A stretch of DNA of 52,350 nt from Candidatus Cryptobacteroides intestinavium. Its GTDB lineage: Bacteria > Bacteroidota > Bacteroidia > Bacteroidales > UBA932. The stretch is from NCBI GenBank assembly GCA_017694845.1, contig JADIMI010000034.1, positions 1-52,350 of the forward strand, read 5' to 3'. This document shows positions 35,059-43,984 of the stretch, piece by piece. Position 1 is the first letter of the stretch, and the number at the start of each line of letters is the position of its first letter. The translations under genes and the position numbers were made by a program. The notes below the pieces were generated by a model. That model was not told the DNA's origin and ran no database searches. It saw nothing but the letters and a program-made list of their open reading frames with translations.

Positions 35059-36537
35059 TCAATAGGACCGGGCAAACAGCACCCGTCTGTGCGATGGCTT
35101 CCCGCTGTATATGCACTTCCCTTCCTCCTCGCAGACTGCGGTGTCGATCGGTATGCACCTGATGGTAGCCTTGGTCTCTTCCTTTATCCTCTCCTCCGTC
35201 TCTGTCGTCCCGTCCCAATGGCAGAGAAGGAAACCGCCTTGCTCGATCTTCTCCTTGAAATCATCCCAGGTATCCACCCTGATGATATGCTCATCCCTGA
35301 ATTTCAATGCTTTTGCATAGATATTCGCCTGTATCTCATCCAGAAGCGCCTCTATCCTCTTCCCGAGTCCCTCCTGAGAGGCGGAGACCTTCTCGAGAGT
35401 GTCACGGCGGGCAAGCTCCACAGTGCCGTTCTCCATATCACGAGGGCCGATGGCGATCCTTACAGGGACACCTTTCAGCTCCCATTCAGCGAACTTGAAT
35501 CCAGGACGGAGAGTGTCGCGGTCATCTATCTTCACGGAGTGTCCGTGAGCCTCCAGCTCCTTCTTCAGCTCATCCATCTTGTCAAGAATGGCCGTCCTTT
35601 CTTCCGGAGACTTGTAGATAGGCACCATCACCACCTGTATAGGGGCAAGAGCCGGAGGCAGCACAAGGCCGTTGTCATCTCCGTGAGCCATTATGAGCGC
35701 CCCCATAAGACGGGTGGACACGCCCCATGAAGTAGCCCACACATATTCCTGCTTCCCTTCCCTGTTGGTGAACTGCACATCAAAGGCCTTGGCGAAGTTC
35801 TGGCCGAGGAAGTGGGATGTACCGGCCTGCAGAGCCTTGCCATCCTGCATCATAGCCTCTATGGTGAGGGTGTCGAGCGCACCGGCGAACCTCTCGTTCG
35901 GACTCTTGTGCCCTACCACTACCGGCATCGCCATATAGTTGCGGGCAAAGTCTGCATAGACATTGACCATCCTGGTAGCCTCGGCCACAGCCTCCTCGCT
36001 TGTGGCATGGGCGGTATGCCCCTCCTGCCAGAGGAACTCTGCCGTACGCAGGAACAGACGGGTGCGCATCTCCCACCTGACCACATTCGCCCACTGGTTG
36101 CAGAGGATAGGAAGATCCCTCCAGGAAGTCACCCAGTTCTTGTACGTATTCCAGATTATGGTCTCGGAGGTAGGTCTCACCACCAGCTCTTCCTCCAGTC
36201 TTGCAGACGGATCCACCACCACTCCAGGGCCATCTGGATTCGCCATAAGCCTGTGATGGGTGACAACTGCGCACTCCTTTGCAAATCCTTCCACGTGCTC
36301 CGCCTCCCTGCTGAGGAAAGACTTCGGTATAAACAACGGGAAATAGGCATTCTGATGACCTGTCTCCTTGAACATCCTGTCAAGGATATGCTGCATCTTC
36401 TCCCATATCGCATAGCCGTACGGCTTGATGACCATACATCCCCTCACTGCGGAACGCTCAGCCAGATCGGCCTTGACGACAAGATTGTCATACCACTGGG
36501 AATAGTTCTCAGACCTCTTTGTAACCTCTTTTGCCAT
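35059..36537 (-). CDS. proS: Prolyl-tRNA synthetase, archaeal/eukaryote-type (ProS type 3)
   Basis: Charges tRNA-Pro with proline. The 492-residue length and the order of class II motifs (motif 2 [35 protein letters not shown]; motif 3 region [14 protein letters not shown]) fit the archaeal-type enzyme used by Bacteroidota; there is no INS editing domain as in E. coli. The C-terminal zinc-like extension has Cys residues near CHWDG, IRCIP, CEEEGKC. The ATG at 36537 ([16 protein letters not shown]) is the family start; the longer upstream frame is leader. A -7 element lies at 36630-36637, giving a leader of about 85 bases. Confidence 0.95.
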   Translation of the reverse strand: MAKEVTKRSENYSQWYDNLVVKADLAERSAVRGCMVIKPYGYAIWEKMQHILDRMFKETGHQNAYFPLFIPKSFLSREAEHVEGFAKECAVVTHHRLMANPDGPGVVVDPSARLEEELVVRPTSETIIWNTYKNWVTSWRDLPILCNQWANVVRWEMRTRLFLRTAEFLWQEGHTAHATSEEAVAEATRMVNVYADFARNYMAMPVVVGHKSPNERFAGALDTLTIEAMMQDGKALQAGTSHFLGQNFAKAFDVQFTNREGKQEYVWATSWGVSTRLMGALIMAHGDDNGLVLPPALAPIQVVMVPIYKSPEERTAILDKMDELKKELEAHGHSVKIDDRDTLRPGFKFAEWELKGVPVRIAIGPRDMENGTVELARRDTLEKVSASQEGLGKRIEALLDEIQANIYAKALKFRDEHIIRVDTWDDFKEKIEQGGFLLCHWDGTTETEERIKEETKATIRCIPIDTAVCEEEGKCIYSGKPSHRRVLFARSY

Positions 36538-36629
36538 TATAACTTTGTTTAATCCGTAAATTATTTTTACATTGTGCCTGGAATTGCATCTATATAAGAG
36601 GTATAGATATTGCAAAATATTCCAGGGCG

Positions 36630-36637
36630 CAAAGGTA
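36630..36637 (-). promoter_or_regulatory. Probable -7 element for proS
   Basis: TACCTTTG followed by C on the minus strand. The -33 box is poor (CTTG at a 22-base spacing). Confidence 0.5.
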
Positions 36638-36707
36638 TAAATATAATATCAGAAACTGTCAAGATTTCTGAAAAAATCAAGACAGCGCACTGATATGGAA
36701 ACATAAC

Positions 36708-36713
36708 AGGAGG
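36708..36713 (+). promoter_or_regulatory. Strong Shine-Dalgarno before the Trp/Tyr-rich lipoprotein gene
   Basis: AGGAGG six bases before the ATG at 36720. Such matches are rare among the genes of this window, where most starts have none. Confidence 0.7.
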
Positions 36714-36719
36714 ACGAAT

Positions 36720-37985
36720 ATGAAAAAGAGAGCAACAATCCTTATGGCAGCCACGCTGATAATTGCAGCGTGCGGCACGGCTGCGCAGTACTCGTCATCA
36801 GGACAGCGGTTCCAGGACGGCATATACATTACACATACCGACAGGACAGAGGAGAAGCTGGCAGCGAAAGCGGAAGAATCAAAGATAGATGACCTCGTGG
36901 AGCAGACTAAAGGGTCGGAGATATACCTTCTGACAGAGGACGGGAGCACTTCGATAACTGTCCCTGAAAACACATCGGCCGCCATCAATGTCGGCAGCGA
37001 CACAGGAATCACCGTGACGAACAATACGGGAGCGACTGTCACAATCGAAGACCCGGCCGACTTCAACATCTATATCAATACCGATCCGTGGTACTATTCA
37101 TCCTCATACTGGGATCCGTGGTACTACGGAAGCTGGAGCTGGAGATACTACAGACCGTGGTACTACAGCTCCTGGTACTGGAGGGACAGATGGTTCTATG
37201 ACAGCTGGTACTGGGCATCACCTTTCTATGATCCGTGGTACTGGGGCGGATGGTACGACCCGTGGTACTACAGACCGTTCTACGCACATCATCATTACTG
37301 GCACGGACATCATCACCACAGTCCGGTATATGTAACCAACAACATCTATTACGGATCGAGGTCATCCACCGTCGGAAGACACAACAGTCCAGGCTTCTCG
37401 AGATCGAGCAGCACCGGCAGACAGACAGCGTCCGGCATATCCAGGTCATCTTCAGGCGTATCGCGCAGATCATCGGCCGCCCTTGCGACAAGGTCAGGAT
37501 CAAGCTCAGCTACACCTGTAGTCAGGAGTTCGGGCACCACGGCATCAAGGACAGCGACCACATCAGGAGTGAGGAGCAGAAGATCCGGGTCAGTGGCTTC
37601 CGGCACATCCGTAAGGTCGGGCAGCACTGCTGTACGCCAGTCCGCAACAGCAACCAGGACAGCAAGCTACCGCCGTCCGGCATCCAGCTCATACGACAGG
37701 AGCAGCTCGGCCGTATCCAGAAGCAGCTCAAGCATCAGCAGGAGCTCTTCTTCCGGGTACAACAGAAGCTCATCTTCAAGTTTCAACAGGAGTTCATCCT
37801 CAAGCATCAACAGGAGTTCATCCTCAGGCATCAACAGGAGCTCGACTCCAAGCTATAACAGAAGCTCATCCTCAAGCATCAACAGAAGTTCAGGCTCATC
37901 CTTCTCGAGGTCGTCCGGATATTCAGGAGGATCAAGGAGCGGAGGCATAAGCAGAAGTTCATCAGGCGGAGGAAGACGGAGATAA
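36720..37985 (+). CDS. Low-complexity lipoprotein: Trp/Tyr-rich block, His cluster and Ser/Arg-rich tail
   Basis: A 421-residue protein I cannot place in a functional family. Residues 1-18 form a lipoprotein signal (LIIAACG, Cys18). Residues 25-120 hold a short ordered region. Residues 122-188 are extremely rich in Trp and Tyr, built on the phrases DPWYY and SWYW. Residues 190-200 are a His cluster (HHHYWHGHHHH) that could bind metal. Residues 212-421 are almost only Ser, Arg and Gly with tandem NRSSSSS-type units, so the tail is strongly basic. It has an unusually good ribosome binding site and is followed 21 bases later by a FadL-like barrel, so the pair probably acts together at the outer membrane. 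The tail could bind anionic surface polymer or DNA (inference). Confidence 0.8.
   Translation: MKKRATILMAATLIIAACGTAAQYSSSGQRFQDGIYITHTDRTEEKLAAKAEESKIDDLVEQTKGSEIYLLTEDGSTSITVPENTSAAINVGSDTGITVTNNTGATVTIEDPADFNIYINTDPWYYSSSYWDPWYYGSWSWRYYRPWYYSSWYWRDRWFYDSWYWASPFYDPWYWGGWYDPWYYRPFYAHHHYWHGHHHHSPVYVTNNIYYGSRSSTVGRHNSPGFSRSSSTGRQTASGISRSSSGVSRRSSAALATRSGSSSATPVVRSSGTTASRTATTSGVRSRRSGSVASGTSVRSGSTAVRQSATATRTASYRRPASSSYDRSSSAVSRSSSSISRSSSSGYNRSSSSSFNRSSSSSINRSSSSGINRSSTPSYNRSSSSSINRSSGSSFSRSSGYSGGSRSGGISRSSSGGGRRR
37758..37901 (+). repeat. 24-bp tandem repeats encoding NRSSSSS-type units
   Basis: Six 24-base units in phase from 37758 (for example ATCAACAGGAGTTCATCCTC plus four bases), each encoding eight residues. 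Units differ mostly at synonymous or Phe/Ile/Tyr/Gly positions. Confidence 0.85.
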
Positions 37986-38006
37986 CGACAAAAGCATTCG
38001 ATTACA

Positions 38007-39686
38007 ATGAAAAAGACAGCGATTACATTACTGCTGATCGGGATGGCGGTATGTGCAGAGGCGCAGACTATGTATGACGCACTCAGGTTCAGTGAAAACA
38101 ACTACGAAGGGACGGCAAGGACAATGGCGATGGGGAATGCCTTCACAGCCCTGGGAGGCGATCTGGGATCAATCAGCATCAACCCTGCCGGTTCCGCAGT
38201 GGCAAGATACTCACAGGTGACAATAACTCCGGGCGTCGCCATTTCAGTGAACACTTCCGCGGGGACATCTCCTGATTATTTCCAGAGGAAATACAGGACT
38301 CCGATGGGAAGGTTCTCGATGCCGAACATCGGGTTCACCATCAACTTCGACACATACCGTTCGTCCGGAATAAAGAACTGGACCCTCGGATTCGTAGTGA
38401 ACAGGACCAACACCTACAACGATGACCTGTATGCAAGAGGCCTCAACTCCAATACGACATTCGCCGGAGCGATGGCATCCTTCGCACAGGGGATAGATGT
38501 GAATGATCTCGTTCTCACTGACAGCTACGACCCATATTACGATTCCAGCATACCGTTCGATGTGATCCTCGCATACGAAGCCGGGATTATCGACCCTCTG
38601 GGAGGACAGGACCCCGACACCGGTGCAGAATTCACCCTGCCTTACGACTATGCAGGAGTGACAGAGAACTACTATCTGAGCAAGGAGGAGGATGGATCAT
38701 ATCGCATAGATGCCATCGGACTGGATGGCAACACCGTTGAGCAGGTCTATTCCAGAAGAATCCTCGGCAGCAAATATGACTATGTCTTCAATCTGGGAAT
38801 GAATATCTCGGATGTCGTCTACTTCGGAGCCAACCTCGGGATCACCTCCCTCACATACAGCAACGAATACTATATCAGGGAGATGTCAGGAGGGGATGCA
38901 TCCGACTACGGTGCCTTCCAGACCAAGTTCAGATCATTGAGATACAACAACACATACAATGTGACCGGAGCCGGGGTATACGGGAAGTTCGGCATCATTG
39001 TCACCCCGTGGAAAGGATTGAGGCTGGGAGCCGCCATCCAGACCCCTACAGCTATGAGCATCAGGGAGTCATATATGACTACAGCAGGAGTGAACACATA
39101 TTCAGAGATGGGCAATCTCGAGGCGGAGACCCCTGACAGCAAATACGACTACGATCTCACTTCCCCGTTCAGGTTCAACCTCGGTGCAGCCATCACATTA
39201 GGCAACTCGTTAATAATCAGCGCAGACTATGAGATGGCAGACTACAGCAGGATGAAGTTCCACGAAGCCGGCACCAATGACAATACAGGATTCGAACCTT
39301 TGAACGATGACATCAGGACCCTTATGGGGACATCAAATATGTTCAGGGCAGGTATAGAGTTCAAGCCGGTGAGCAGCCTTGCGATCAGGGCGGGATACGG
39401 CCTGACCACATCTCCAGAGAGATACTATGACAGCGATGACATACTCAGGAAGGCAAAGGCCAATACCAACAGGTTCTCATGCGGTCTCGGATACAGTTCC
39501 AGCGGATCGTTCTTCGCAGACCTCGCCTTCCAGGCCACGAGGTATCAGAACGAATACATATATCCGTATGACTATTATGTGATCGATGGAGACAATGCAA
39601 TAGTGGACTACAGTGTCGACACACCTGAGATCCTCAGCAAGAGATGGCTCTTCAATGTAGCCCTGACCTTCGGGTTCCGCTTCTGA
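38007..39686 (+). CDS. FadL/OmpP1-family outer-membrane transport barrel
   Basis: A 559-residue protein with a signal peptide (to about residue 20) and the family's opening: DALRFSENNYEGTARTMAMGNAFTALGGDLGSISINPAG, with the NPAG turn that marks FadL/OmpP1/TodX barrels. Amphipathic strands continue to a closing aromatic (LTFGFRF). FadL proteins let hydrophobic compounds cross the outer membrane; Bacteroidota members are often mislabelled hemin receptors and the substrate is not known. The gene follows the low-complexity lipoprotein by 21 bases and is probably in one transcript with it. A repeat cluster begins 11 bases after the stop. Confidence 0.87.
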   Translation: MKKTAITLLLIGMAVCAEAQTMYDALRFSENNYEGTARTMAMGNAFTALGGDLGSISINPAGSAVARYSQVTITPGVAISVNTSAGTSPDYFQRKYRTPMGRFSMPNIGFTINFDTYRSSGIKNWTLGFVVNRTNTYNDDLYARGLNSNTTFAGAMASFAQGIDVNDLVLTDSYDPYYDSSIPFDVILAYEAGIIDPLGGQDPDTGAEFTLPYDYAGVTENYYLSKEEDGSYRIDAIGLDGNTVEQVYSRRILGSKYDYVFNLGMNISDVVYFGANLGITSLTYSNEYYIREMSGGDASDYGAFQTKFRSLRYNNTYNVTGAGVYGKFGIIVTPWKGLRLGAAIQTPTAMSIRESYMTTAGVNTYSEMGNLEAETPDSKYDYDLTSPFRFNLGAAITLGNSLIISADYEMADYSRMKFHEAGTNDNTGFEPLNDDIRTLMGTSNMFRAGIEFKPVSSLAIRAGYGLTTSPERYYDSDDILRKAKANTNRFSCGLGYSSSGSFFADLAFQATRYQNEYIYPYDYYVIDGDNAIVDYSVDTPEILSKRWLFNVALTFGFRF

Positions 39687-39696
39687 TCGCCTTCCA

Positions 39697-39894
39697 TGTC
39701 ATCCTGACCGCTTCCCTGTCATTCCGAGCGTCAGCGAAGAATCTGGCACAGAGCACCTTCTCTGTCATTCTGAGCGTCAGCGAAGAATCTGGAAGGGAAG
39801 ATGAAGAGTACTTCAGATCCTTCACTCCGCCTGACGGCTTCGTTCAGGATGACAATGATTCGTTCAGGATGACAATGCTCGTTCAGGATGACAA
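39697..39894 (+). repeat. Dispersed hairpin repeat cluster G, overlapping the wbqC 3' end
   Basis: One forward half unit (TGTCATCCTGACCG), two complete forward units ending in GCGAAGAATCTGG (about 39716-39746 and 39762-39792), and three inverted ends (GTTCAGGATGACA at about 39842, 39862 and 39881). The inverted copies at 39864-39894 run into the coding end of wbqC. Confidence 0.88.
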
Positions 39895-40589
39895 ATATAG
39901 GAAATTGAATCAGGACCTTCGTTAAACAGCAGATCCATAATGGAGAGAGAGGGGATGAAGCCGTATTTCCCGGAAAAGACCTGGAAATACGGCTTTTTCA
40001 TATCCAGACGTTCCATAATGTCATCCGGACGCTTGGGGTGTATCACATTCCTGAGGTCACAGGCATCATAGTCCGGACAATACGGCAGCCCCTTCCATAC
40101 ACCTTCCCCGCACACTGCACCGGCCGGGACGGAGAAACTGTCGGTGGGCCTGATCTCCACAGGGATACCTATCTTATCTATGAAAAACTTCATTATGGCA
40201 AGATCCAGCTCCCACAGCGTCTCCGGCCTCCTGTCAAGGATCCCGAATAGATCATCACAGTAGTACTCGAAATACGCGGATGTCCTGTAGGCGGAGATGA
40301 TCGCCCTCTTGTGCTGCTGGAGCCACGGGCGGGAATAGTCCACCCTTATCTCCGTTACGGGCAAGGATACGGTCCGGTCCCCGTGCACCACAGGGAAGGA
40401 CAGGGACTGCATCCCGGAGGCGGAATAGAAATGGCATCTGTTGCGGTATGACTGTTTCTGATAGTTTTCGCACGCCTCGATATACACCACGGCCGGCGCA
40501 GATGAAAAAATGCACTGTCTGACAGATGCAGACAGTGCAGCAAAATATTGTATCGGCGGAAAATACGCCGCTGTAAGCAATACAGGCAC
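39864..40589 (-). CDS. WbqC-like family protein with repeat-derived C terminus
   Basis: A 241-residue protein of the WbqC family (VPVLLTAAYFPPIQYF opening, RVDYSRPWLQQHKRAIISAYRTSAYFEYY near 83-111), found in O-antigen loci and in many Bacteroidota; the biochemical role is unproven, with a glycine/serine-modified sugar pathway suggested for some members. GTG at 40589 is the start and shares one base with the lpxA stop (TAGTG). The last nine residues (CHPERALSS) and the stop codon come from repeat cluster G. The domain itself appears complete. It is the last gene of the lpxC-lpxA-wbqC run. Confidence 0.8.
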   Translation of the reverse strand: MPVLLTAAYFPPIQYFAALSASVRQCIFSSAPAVVYIEACENYQKQSYRNRCHFYSASGMQSLSFPVVHGDRTVSLPVTEIRVDYSRPWLQQHKRAIISAYRTSAYFEYYCDDLFGILDRRPETLWELDLAIMKFFIDKIGIPVEIRPTDSFSVPAGAVCGEGVWKGLPYCPDYDACDLRNVIHPKRPDDIMERLDMKKPYFQVFSGKYGFIPSLSIMDLLFNEGPDSISYICHPERALSS

Positions 40590-41413
40590 TATTCTATCTC
40601 CCCTTTCGTGTTGAGAGAATTGCCCTTGACTATCCCTCTCTTGGAATTCCTTATGAAATCGAGTATGGTATCCCTCTCCTCGCTCTGCGGGAATCCTGCC
40701 GCAACCTTTGCACAGGCATCGGTCACATTGAGCCCGCTGGCATAGATGATATCGTACATATCCTTGATATTGCGGATCTGGTCAGAAGAGAATCCCCTGC
40801 GGCGAAGCCCCACAATGTTGATACCGGCATAGGAGATCGGATCGCGCCCGCACAGGATATAAGGAGGGATGTCCTTGTTGATCTTGGACCCTCCGCCGAC
40901 CATTGCGTGCTTGCCGATCTTGGAGAACTGGTGAGCCATAGTCCCTCCACCGAGGATAGCCCAGTCATCCACATCCGTCTCCCCTGCTATGCCTACATAG
41001 CTGACAAGGATGCAGTGCTCGCCGACAGTACAGTCGTGTGCCACGTGGGTATAGGACATCAGGAGGGTGTTGCTGCCTATCTTTGTGACCCCCTTGCCGC
41101 TCGCCTGGGTGCCTCTGTTGATCGTGGCGCATTCACGGATGTTCACATTATCCCCTATCTCGACGTATGTCACTTCTCCGGTAAACTTGAGATCCTGAGG
41201 TATAGCCCCTATCACGGCTCCCGGGAACACCTGGCAGTTCCTGCCCATTTTGACATAATTGAAGATGGTCGAGTGAGGAAGTATCCTGCAGCCGTCTCCT
41301 ATTTCCACAAATTCATCAATAAAGGCATAAGGCCCGATCTCTACATTCTCTCCGATCTTAGCGTTCGGATGCACTGTCGCCAGCGGATGGATCTTGTTCA
41401 TTTCTATCGTCAT
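40589..41413 (-). CDS. lpxA: UDP-N-acetylglucosamine acyltransferase
   Basis: LpxA transfers a 3-hydroxyacyl chain from acyl carrier protein to the 3-OH of UDP-GlcNAc, the first step of lipid A synthesis. The 274-residue product shows the left-handed beta-helix hexapeptides throughout and the catalytic base in MSYTHVAHDC (His126, matching E. coli His125). A helical C terminus follows (GLRRRGFSSDQIRNIKDMY). The ATG overlaps the lpxC stop as ATGA. Confidence 0.96.
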   Translation of the reverse strand: MTIEMNKIHPLATVHPNAKIGENVEIGPYAFIDEFVEIGDGCRILPHSTIFNYVKMGRNCQVFPGAVIGAIPQDLKFTGEVTYVEIGDNVNIRECATINRGTQASGKGVTKIGSNTLLMSYTHVAHDCTVGEHCILVSYVGIAGETDVDDWAILGGGTMAHQFSKIGKHAMVGGGSKINKDIPPYILCGRDPISYAGINIVGLRRRGFSSDQIRNIKDMYDIIYASGLNVTDACAKVAAGFPQSEERDTILDFIRNSKRGIVKGNSLNTKGEIE

Positions 41414-42318
41414 TTAAGCAGCGTCCTCAACTGTTTCGCTGCGGTTGTATTTATCGAATGTCCTGACTTGTAGGCTGTCACCCTGGCTTTCAGGAAGCCT
41501 CCTGCAAGCCTCAGGTCACCTATCAGGTCAAGCATCTTGTGCCTTGCGCACTCGTTGGAGAAGCGCAGTTCTATATTGGTCAGATATCCTTTGTCTGAAA
41601 TCTTGAGCTTCGGCACATTGAAAAGCCTGGATATGTGCTCTATCTGGTCATCGGACACCGGATGCTCCACGATCACTATCGCATTGTCGAGATCCCCGCC
41701 CTTGACAAGATTGTTCTTGAACAGATACTCTATCTCGTGGAAGAAGACAAAAGTACGGCAGACACCTATCTGCTCCGCATAGACGATACCGGGATTCCAC
41801 TTTGCCTTCTGGATCCCCAGCACCTTGGAATCGAAGTCGATCGTAAGCTCGTATGATGGGGAATCGGCCGGCTCTATCCTGAGATACGCGCCCGTATCCT
41901 CCCTCCTTATCTCCAGGGGCTCCTTCAGCTCGAGATATTTCCTCGGGGCATCCTGCACGGCAAAGCCGTTCTTCCACATTGCATCTATATACGGCTTGGC
42001 GCTGCCATCCAGTATAGGGACCTCCACATTGTCGATCTCAATCCTTGCATTGTCCACACCCATTCCTGTAAGGGCGGAAAGCAGGTGCTCGATCGTACCG
42101 ACGCTTACATCCCCCTCGGATATCGTAGTACTCCTCGCGGTACAGGAAACATTCTCAGCCAGAGCCCTCACCACTGCATCATCCCCGAGATCCTTGCGTA
42201 CGAAACGAATCCCGTAATCCACAGGTGCAGGCTTTATCGTCATCCTCGCCACCTTGCCCGTATGCAGGCCCTTGCCTTCGAACGTATAGTCCTTCCTGAG
42301 TGTCTGTTGTTGCATCAT
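41410..42318 (-). CDS. lpxC: UDP-3-O-acyl-N-acetylglucosamine deacetylase, not fused to FabZ
   Basis: LpxC removes acetate from UDP-3-O-acyl-GlcNAc, the committed step of lipid A synthesis, using zinc. Zinc ligands are present: His78 (TIEHLLSAL), His260 and Asp264 (ARHKMLD), and the catalytic His287 (YKSGHSIN). The 302-residue protein ends 15 residues after that His. Many Bacteroidota carry LpxC fused to FabZ as one protein of about 460 residues; here no FabZ domain follows and lpxA begins at once (ATGA overlap). The ATG at 42318 is chosen because an upstream in-frame TTG (42330) is less likely with the promoter at 42347-42354. Confidence 0.93.
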   Translation of the reverse strand: MMQQQTLRKDYTFEGKGLHTGKVARMTIKPAPVDYGIRFVRKDLGDDAVVRALAENVSCTARSTTISEGDVSVGTIEHLLSALTGMGVDNARIEIDNVEVPILDGSAKPYIDAMWKNGFAVQDAPRKYLELKEPLEIRREDTGAYLRIEPADSPSYELTIDFDSKVLGIQKAKWNPGIVYAEQIGVCRTFVFFHEIEYLFKNNLVKGGDLDNAIVIVEHPVSDDQIEHISRLFNVPKLKISDKGYLTNIELRFSNECARHKMLDLIGDLRLAGGFLKARVTAYKSGHSINTTAAKQLRTLLK

Positions 42319-42346
42319 TCTATCAATCAATCATAAAACGGGGGCG

Positions 42347-42354
42347 CAAAGATA
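42347..42354 (-). promoter_or_regulatory. Probable -7 element for lpxC-lpxA-wbqC
   Basis: TATCTTTG followed by C on the minus strand, in the 47-base gap between lpxD and lpxC. It implies that lpxC can be transcribed independently of lpxD; a matching -33 is not obvious. Confidence 0.5.
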
Positions 42355-42365
42355 AATAAAAATTT

Positions 42366-43355
42366 TTATTTTTTGCCTTGCTGCCTGAAAATAGTATAGG
42401 CACGCAGATATTCCTTCCACGGAATGGCAGGAGTACCCATATACGCCGCGCCCGGCTCCTTGATATTGCTGAGCAGTCCGGACTGTGCCGAGAACGAGGT
42501 ATGGTCGGCAATTGTCAGATGGCCCGCGATGCCCACCTGGCCCCCCAGCATACAGTATTTCCCGATCCTTGTGGAACCGGCGATGCCTGTCTGGGCAGCC
42601 ATTACGGTATGCTCGCCGATCTCGACATTATGGGCGATCTGGCAGAGATTGTCTATCTTGACCCCTTTATGAATGATTGTAGACTCTGTCTGCGACTTGT
42701 CAATAGTGGTGTTCGCACCTATCTCCACATCATCCTCTATAATGACATTGCCGGTGTGCTCGATCTTCTTGTACGAGCCATCAGGAAGCGGGGCGAAACC
42801 GAATCCATCCGCACCGATGACGGCATTGGAATGGATGATGACGTTGTTCCCGATCACCATTCCGTTATATATGCGCACTCCCGGATAGATTATGCAGTGC
42901 GAACCTATCTTCACATTGTCCCCTATATAGACATTCTCGTATATCTTGGTGAAATCCCCCACAGTGGTATGCCTCCCGACATAGGCGAAGTCTCCGACGT
43001 AGACCTTCCTGCCGAACTTTGTCGAGAAATAGTATCTCGACCTCAGCCCCCTGTGACGTCTGTAGGACCGCCTCTTCTCCGTCACATAGTCCAGCAGGGA
43101 TGCTATGGCCGTATATGCGTTGTCCACCCTGATCATTGTGGCGGATACAGGTTTCTGTGGCTTGAAAGTCTTGTTTACAAGGATTATGCTGGCTTTGCAC
43201 TCATAGACATAATGCTCATATTTGGGGTTTGCGAAAAAACAGACAGTCCCCGGCTTTCCGTTCTCGATACGGGCGAAATTGGAGACAGCCACTTCTGGAT
43301 CCCCCTCCACTGTCCCTTTCAGTATCTCCGCAAGTTCTTTTGCCTTGAATTCCAT
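42366..43355 (-). CDS. lpxD: UDP-3-O-(3-hydroxyacyl)glucosamine N-acyltransferase
   Basis: LpxD adds the second acyl chain in lipid A synthesis, after LpxA and LpxC. The 329-residue product has the uridine-binding N-terminal domain (1-100), a long beta-helix, and the catalytic base in [12 protein letters not shown] (His242), preceded by NTTIDK. An arginine-rich insertion ([14 protein letters not shown], 94-107) occupies the hinge between the domains. It is the first lipid A gene and diverges from rimP. I see no clean TTTG-type promoter for it in the 114-base gap. Confidence 0.95.
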   Translation of the reverse strand: MEFKAKELAEILKGTVEGDPEVAVSNFARIENGKPGTVCFFANPKYEHYVYECKASIILVNKTFKPQKPVSATMIRVDNAYTAIASLLDYVTEKRRSYRRHRGLRSRYYFSTKFGRKVYVGDFAYVGRHTTVGDFTKIYENVYIGDNVKIGSHCIIYPGVRIYNGMVIGNNVIIHSNAVIGADGFGFAPLPDGSYKKIEHTGNVIIEDDVEIGANTTIDKSQTESTIIHKGVKIDNLCQIAHNVEIGEHTVMAAQTGIAGSTRIGKYCMLGGQVGIAGHLTIADHTSFSAQSGLLSNIKEPGAAYMGTPAIPWKEYLRAYTIFRQQGKK

Positions 43356-43374
43356 TATATGTAGCAGTTAATTT

Positions 43375-43406
43375 TTTGTGTTTTAGCAAATTTTATTATA
43401 CCTTTG
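43375..43406 (+). promoter_or_regulatory. Strong promoter of rimP-nusA-infB
   Basis: TTTG (43375-43378), a 20-base spacer, then TACCTTTG (43399-43406) followed by C: a perfect match. The start site would be near 43413. Confidence 0.78.
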
Positions 43407-43424
43407 CCGCGTGAGATTGGTTAC

Positions 43425-43449
43425 GGGGTCCGGTGCGGTCCCCTTTTTT
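43425..43449 (+). terminator. Attenuator-like hairpin in the rimP-nusA-infB leader
   Basis: GGGGTCC (43425-43431) and GGTCCCC (43437-43443) pair with one T-T mismatch around a five-base loop. Six T residues follow at 43444-43449. It lies about 12-36 bases after the predicted start site and 20 bases before the rimP ATG, so it is inside the leader and not at the end of a gene. Confidence 0.65.
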
Positions 43450-43469
43450 ATTGTAAAATCACACACGCT

Positions 43470-43934
43470 ATGGGCATTTCAGAGATACAAGATGCAATGG
43501 AAAGTGCAATCGTTGCACGGGGCTGTTTCATTGTCGACATAAAAATTTCGAAGGACAATGAAATCGTGCTTACGATAGAGTCGGAGACAGGTACCGTGAC
43601 CCTCGATGACTGCGTTGCGCTGAGCCGGGCTTTCGAAGAAAGATTCGACAGGGAGACAGAGGATTATGAACTGACAGTGACCTCCGCAGGGCTCGACCAG
43701 CCGTTCCTTGTCTTAAAGCAGTACAGAAAGGCGGCCGGCACTATGGTGGAAGCCAGGCTGAAAGGAGGGAGGAAGCTCGTGGCGATGCTCGTCGATGCAG
43801 ATGAAGACGGAGTGACACTAAGATACACCACAAGGGAAAGCGTCGAAGGGAAAAAGAAGAAAGAGAACGTGGAGCATACCGACAGATTCCCGTTCAGCGA
43901 GATCAACTCCGTCAGACCATATATAGAATTCTGA
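43470..43934 (+). CDS. rimP: Ribosome maturation factor RimP
   Basis: RimP helps late 30S subunit assembly. The 154-residue protein has the two-domain order of the family: an N-terminal alpha/beta domain (GISEIQDAMESAIVARGCFIVDI, LDDCVALSRAFEERFD, with the family's SAGLDQPFL turn near 83) and a C-terminal SH3-like barrel (MVEARLKGGRKLVAMLVD, PFSEINSVRPYIEF). The ATG at 43470 follows the leader hairpin; an upstream in-frame ATG is at the promoter and can be excluded. It precedes nusA by 50 bases, the conserved order across bacteria. Confidence 0.93.
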   Translation: MGISEIQDAMESAIVARGCFIVDIKISKDNEIVLTIESETGTVTLDDCVALSRAFEERFDRETEDYELTVTSAGLDQPFLVLKQYRKAAGTMVEARLKGGRKLVAMLVDADEDGVTLRYTTRESVEGKKKKENVEHTDRFPFSEINSVRPYIEF

Positions 43935-43984
43935 ACTGAAAATGATATAAAAACAATAAAACAGGAAAAGACATACTTAATAAA

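Noticed and set aside
37758..37901. 24-base repeats as a CRISPR array
   Set aside because: Units are contiguous, in frame and encode Ser/Arg-rich protein; there are no spacers.
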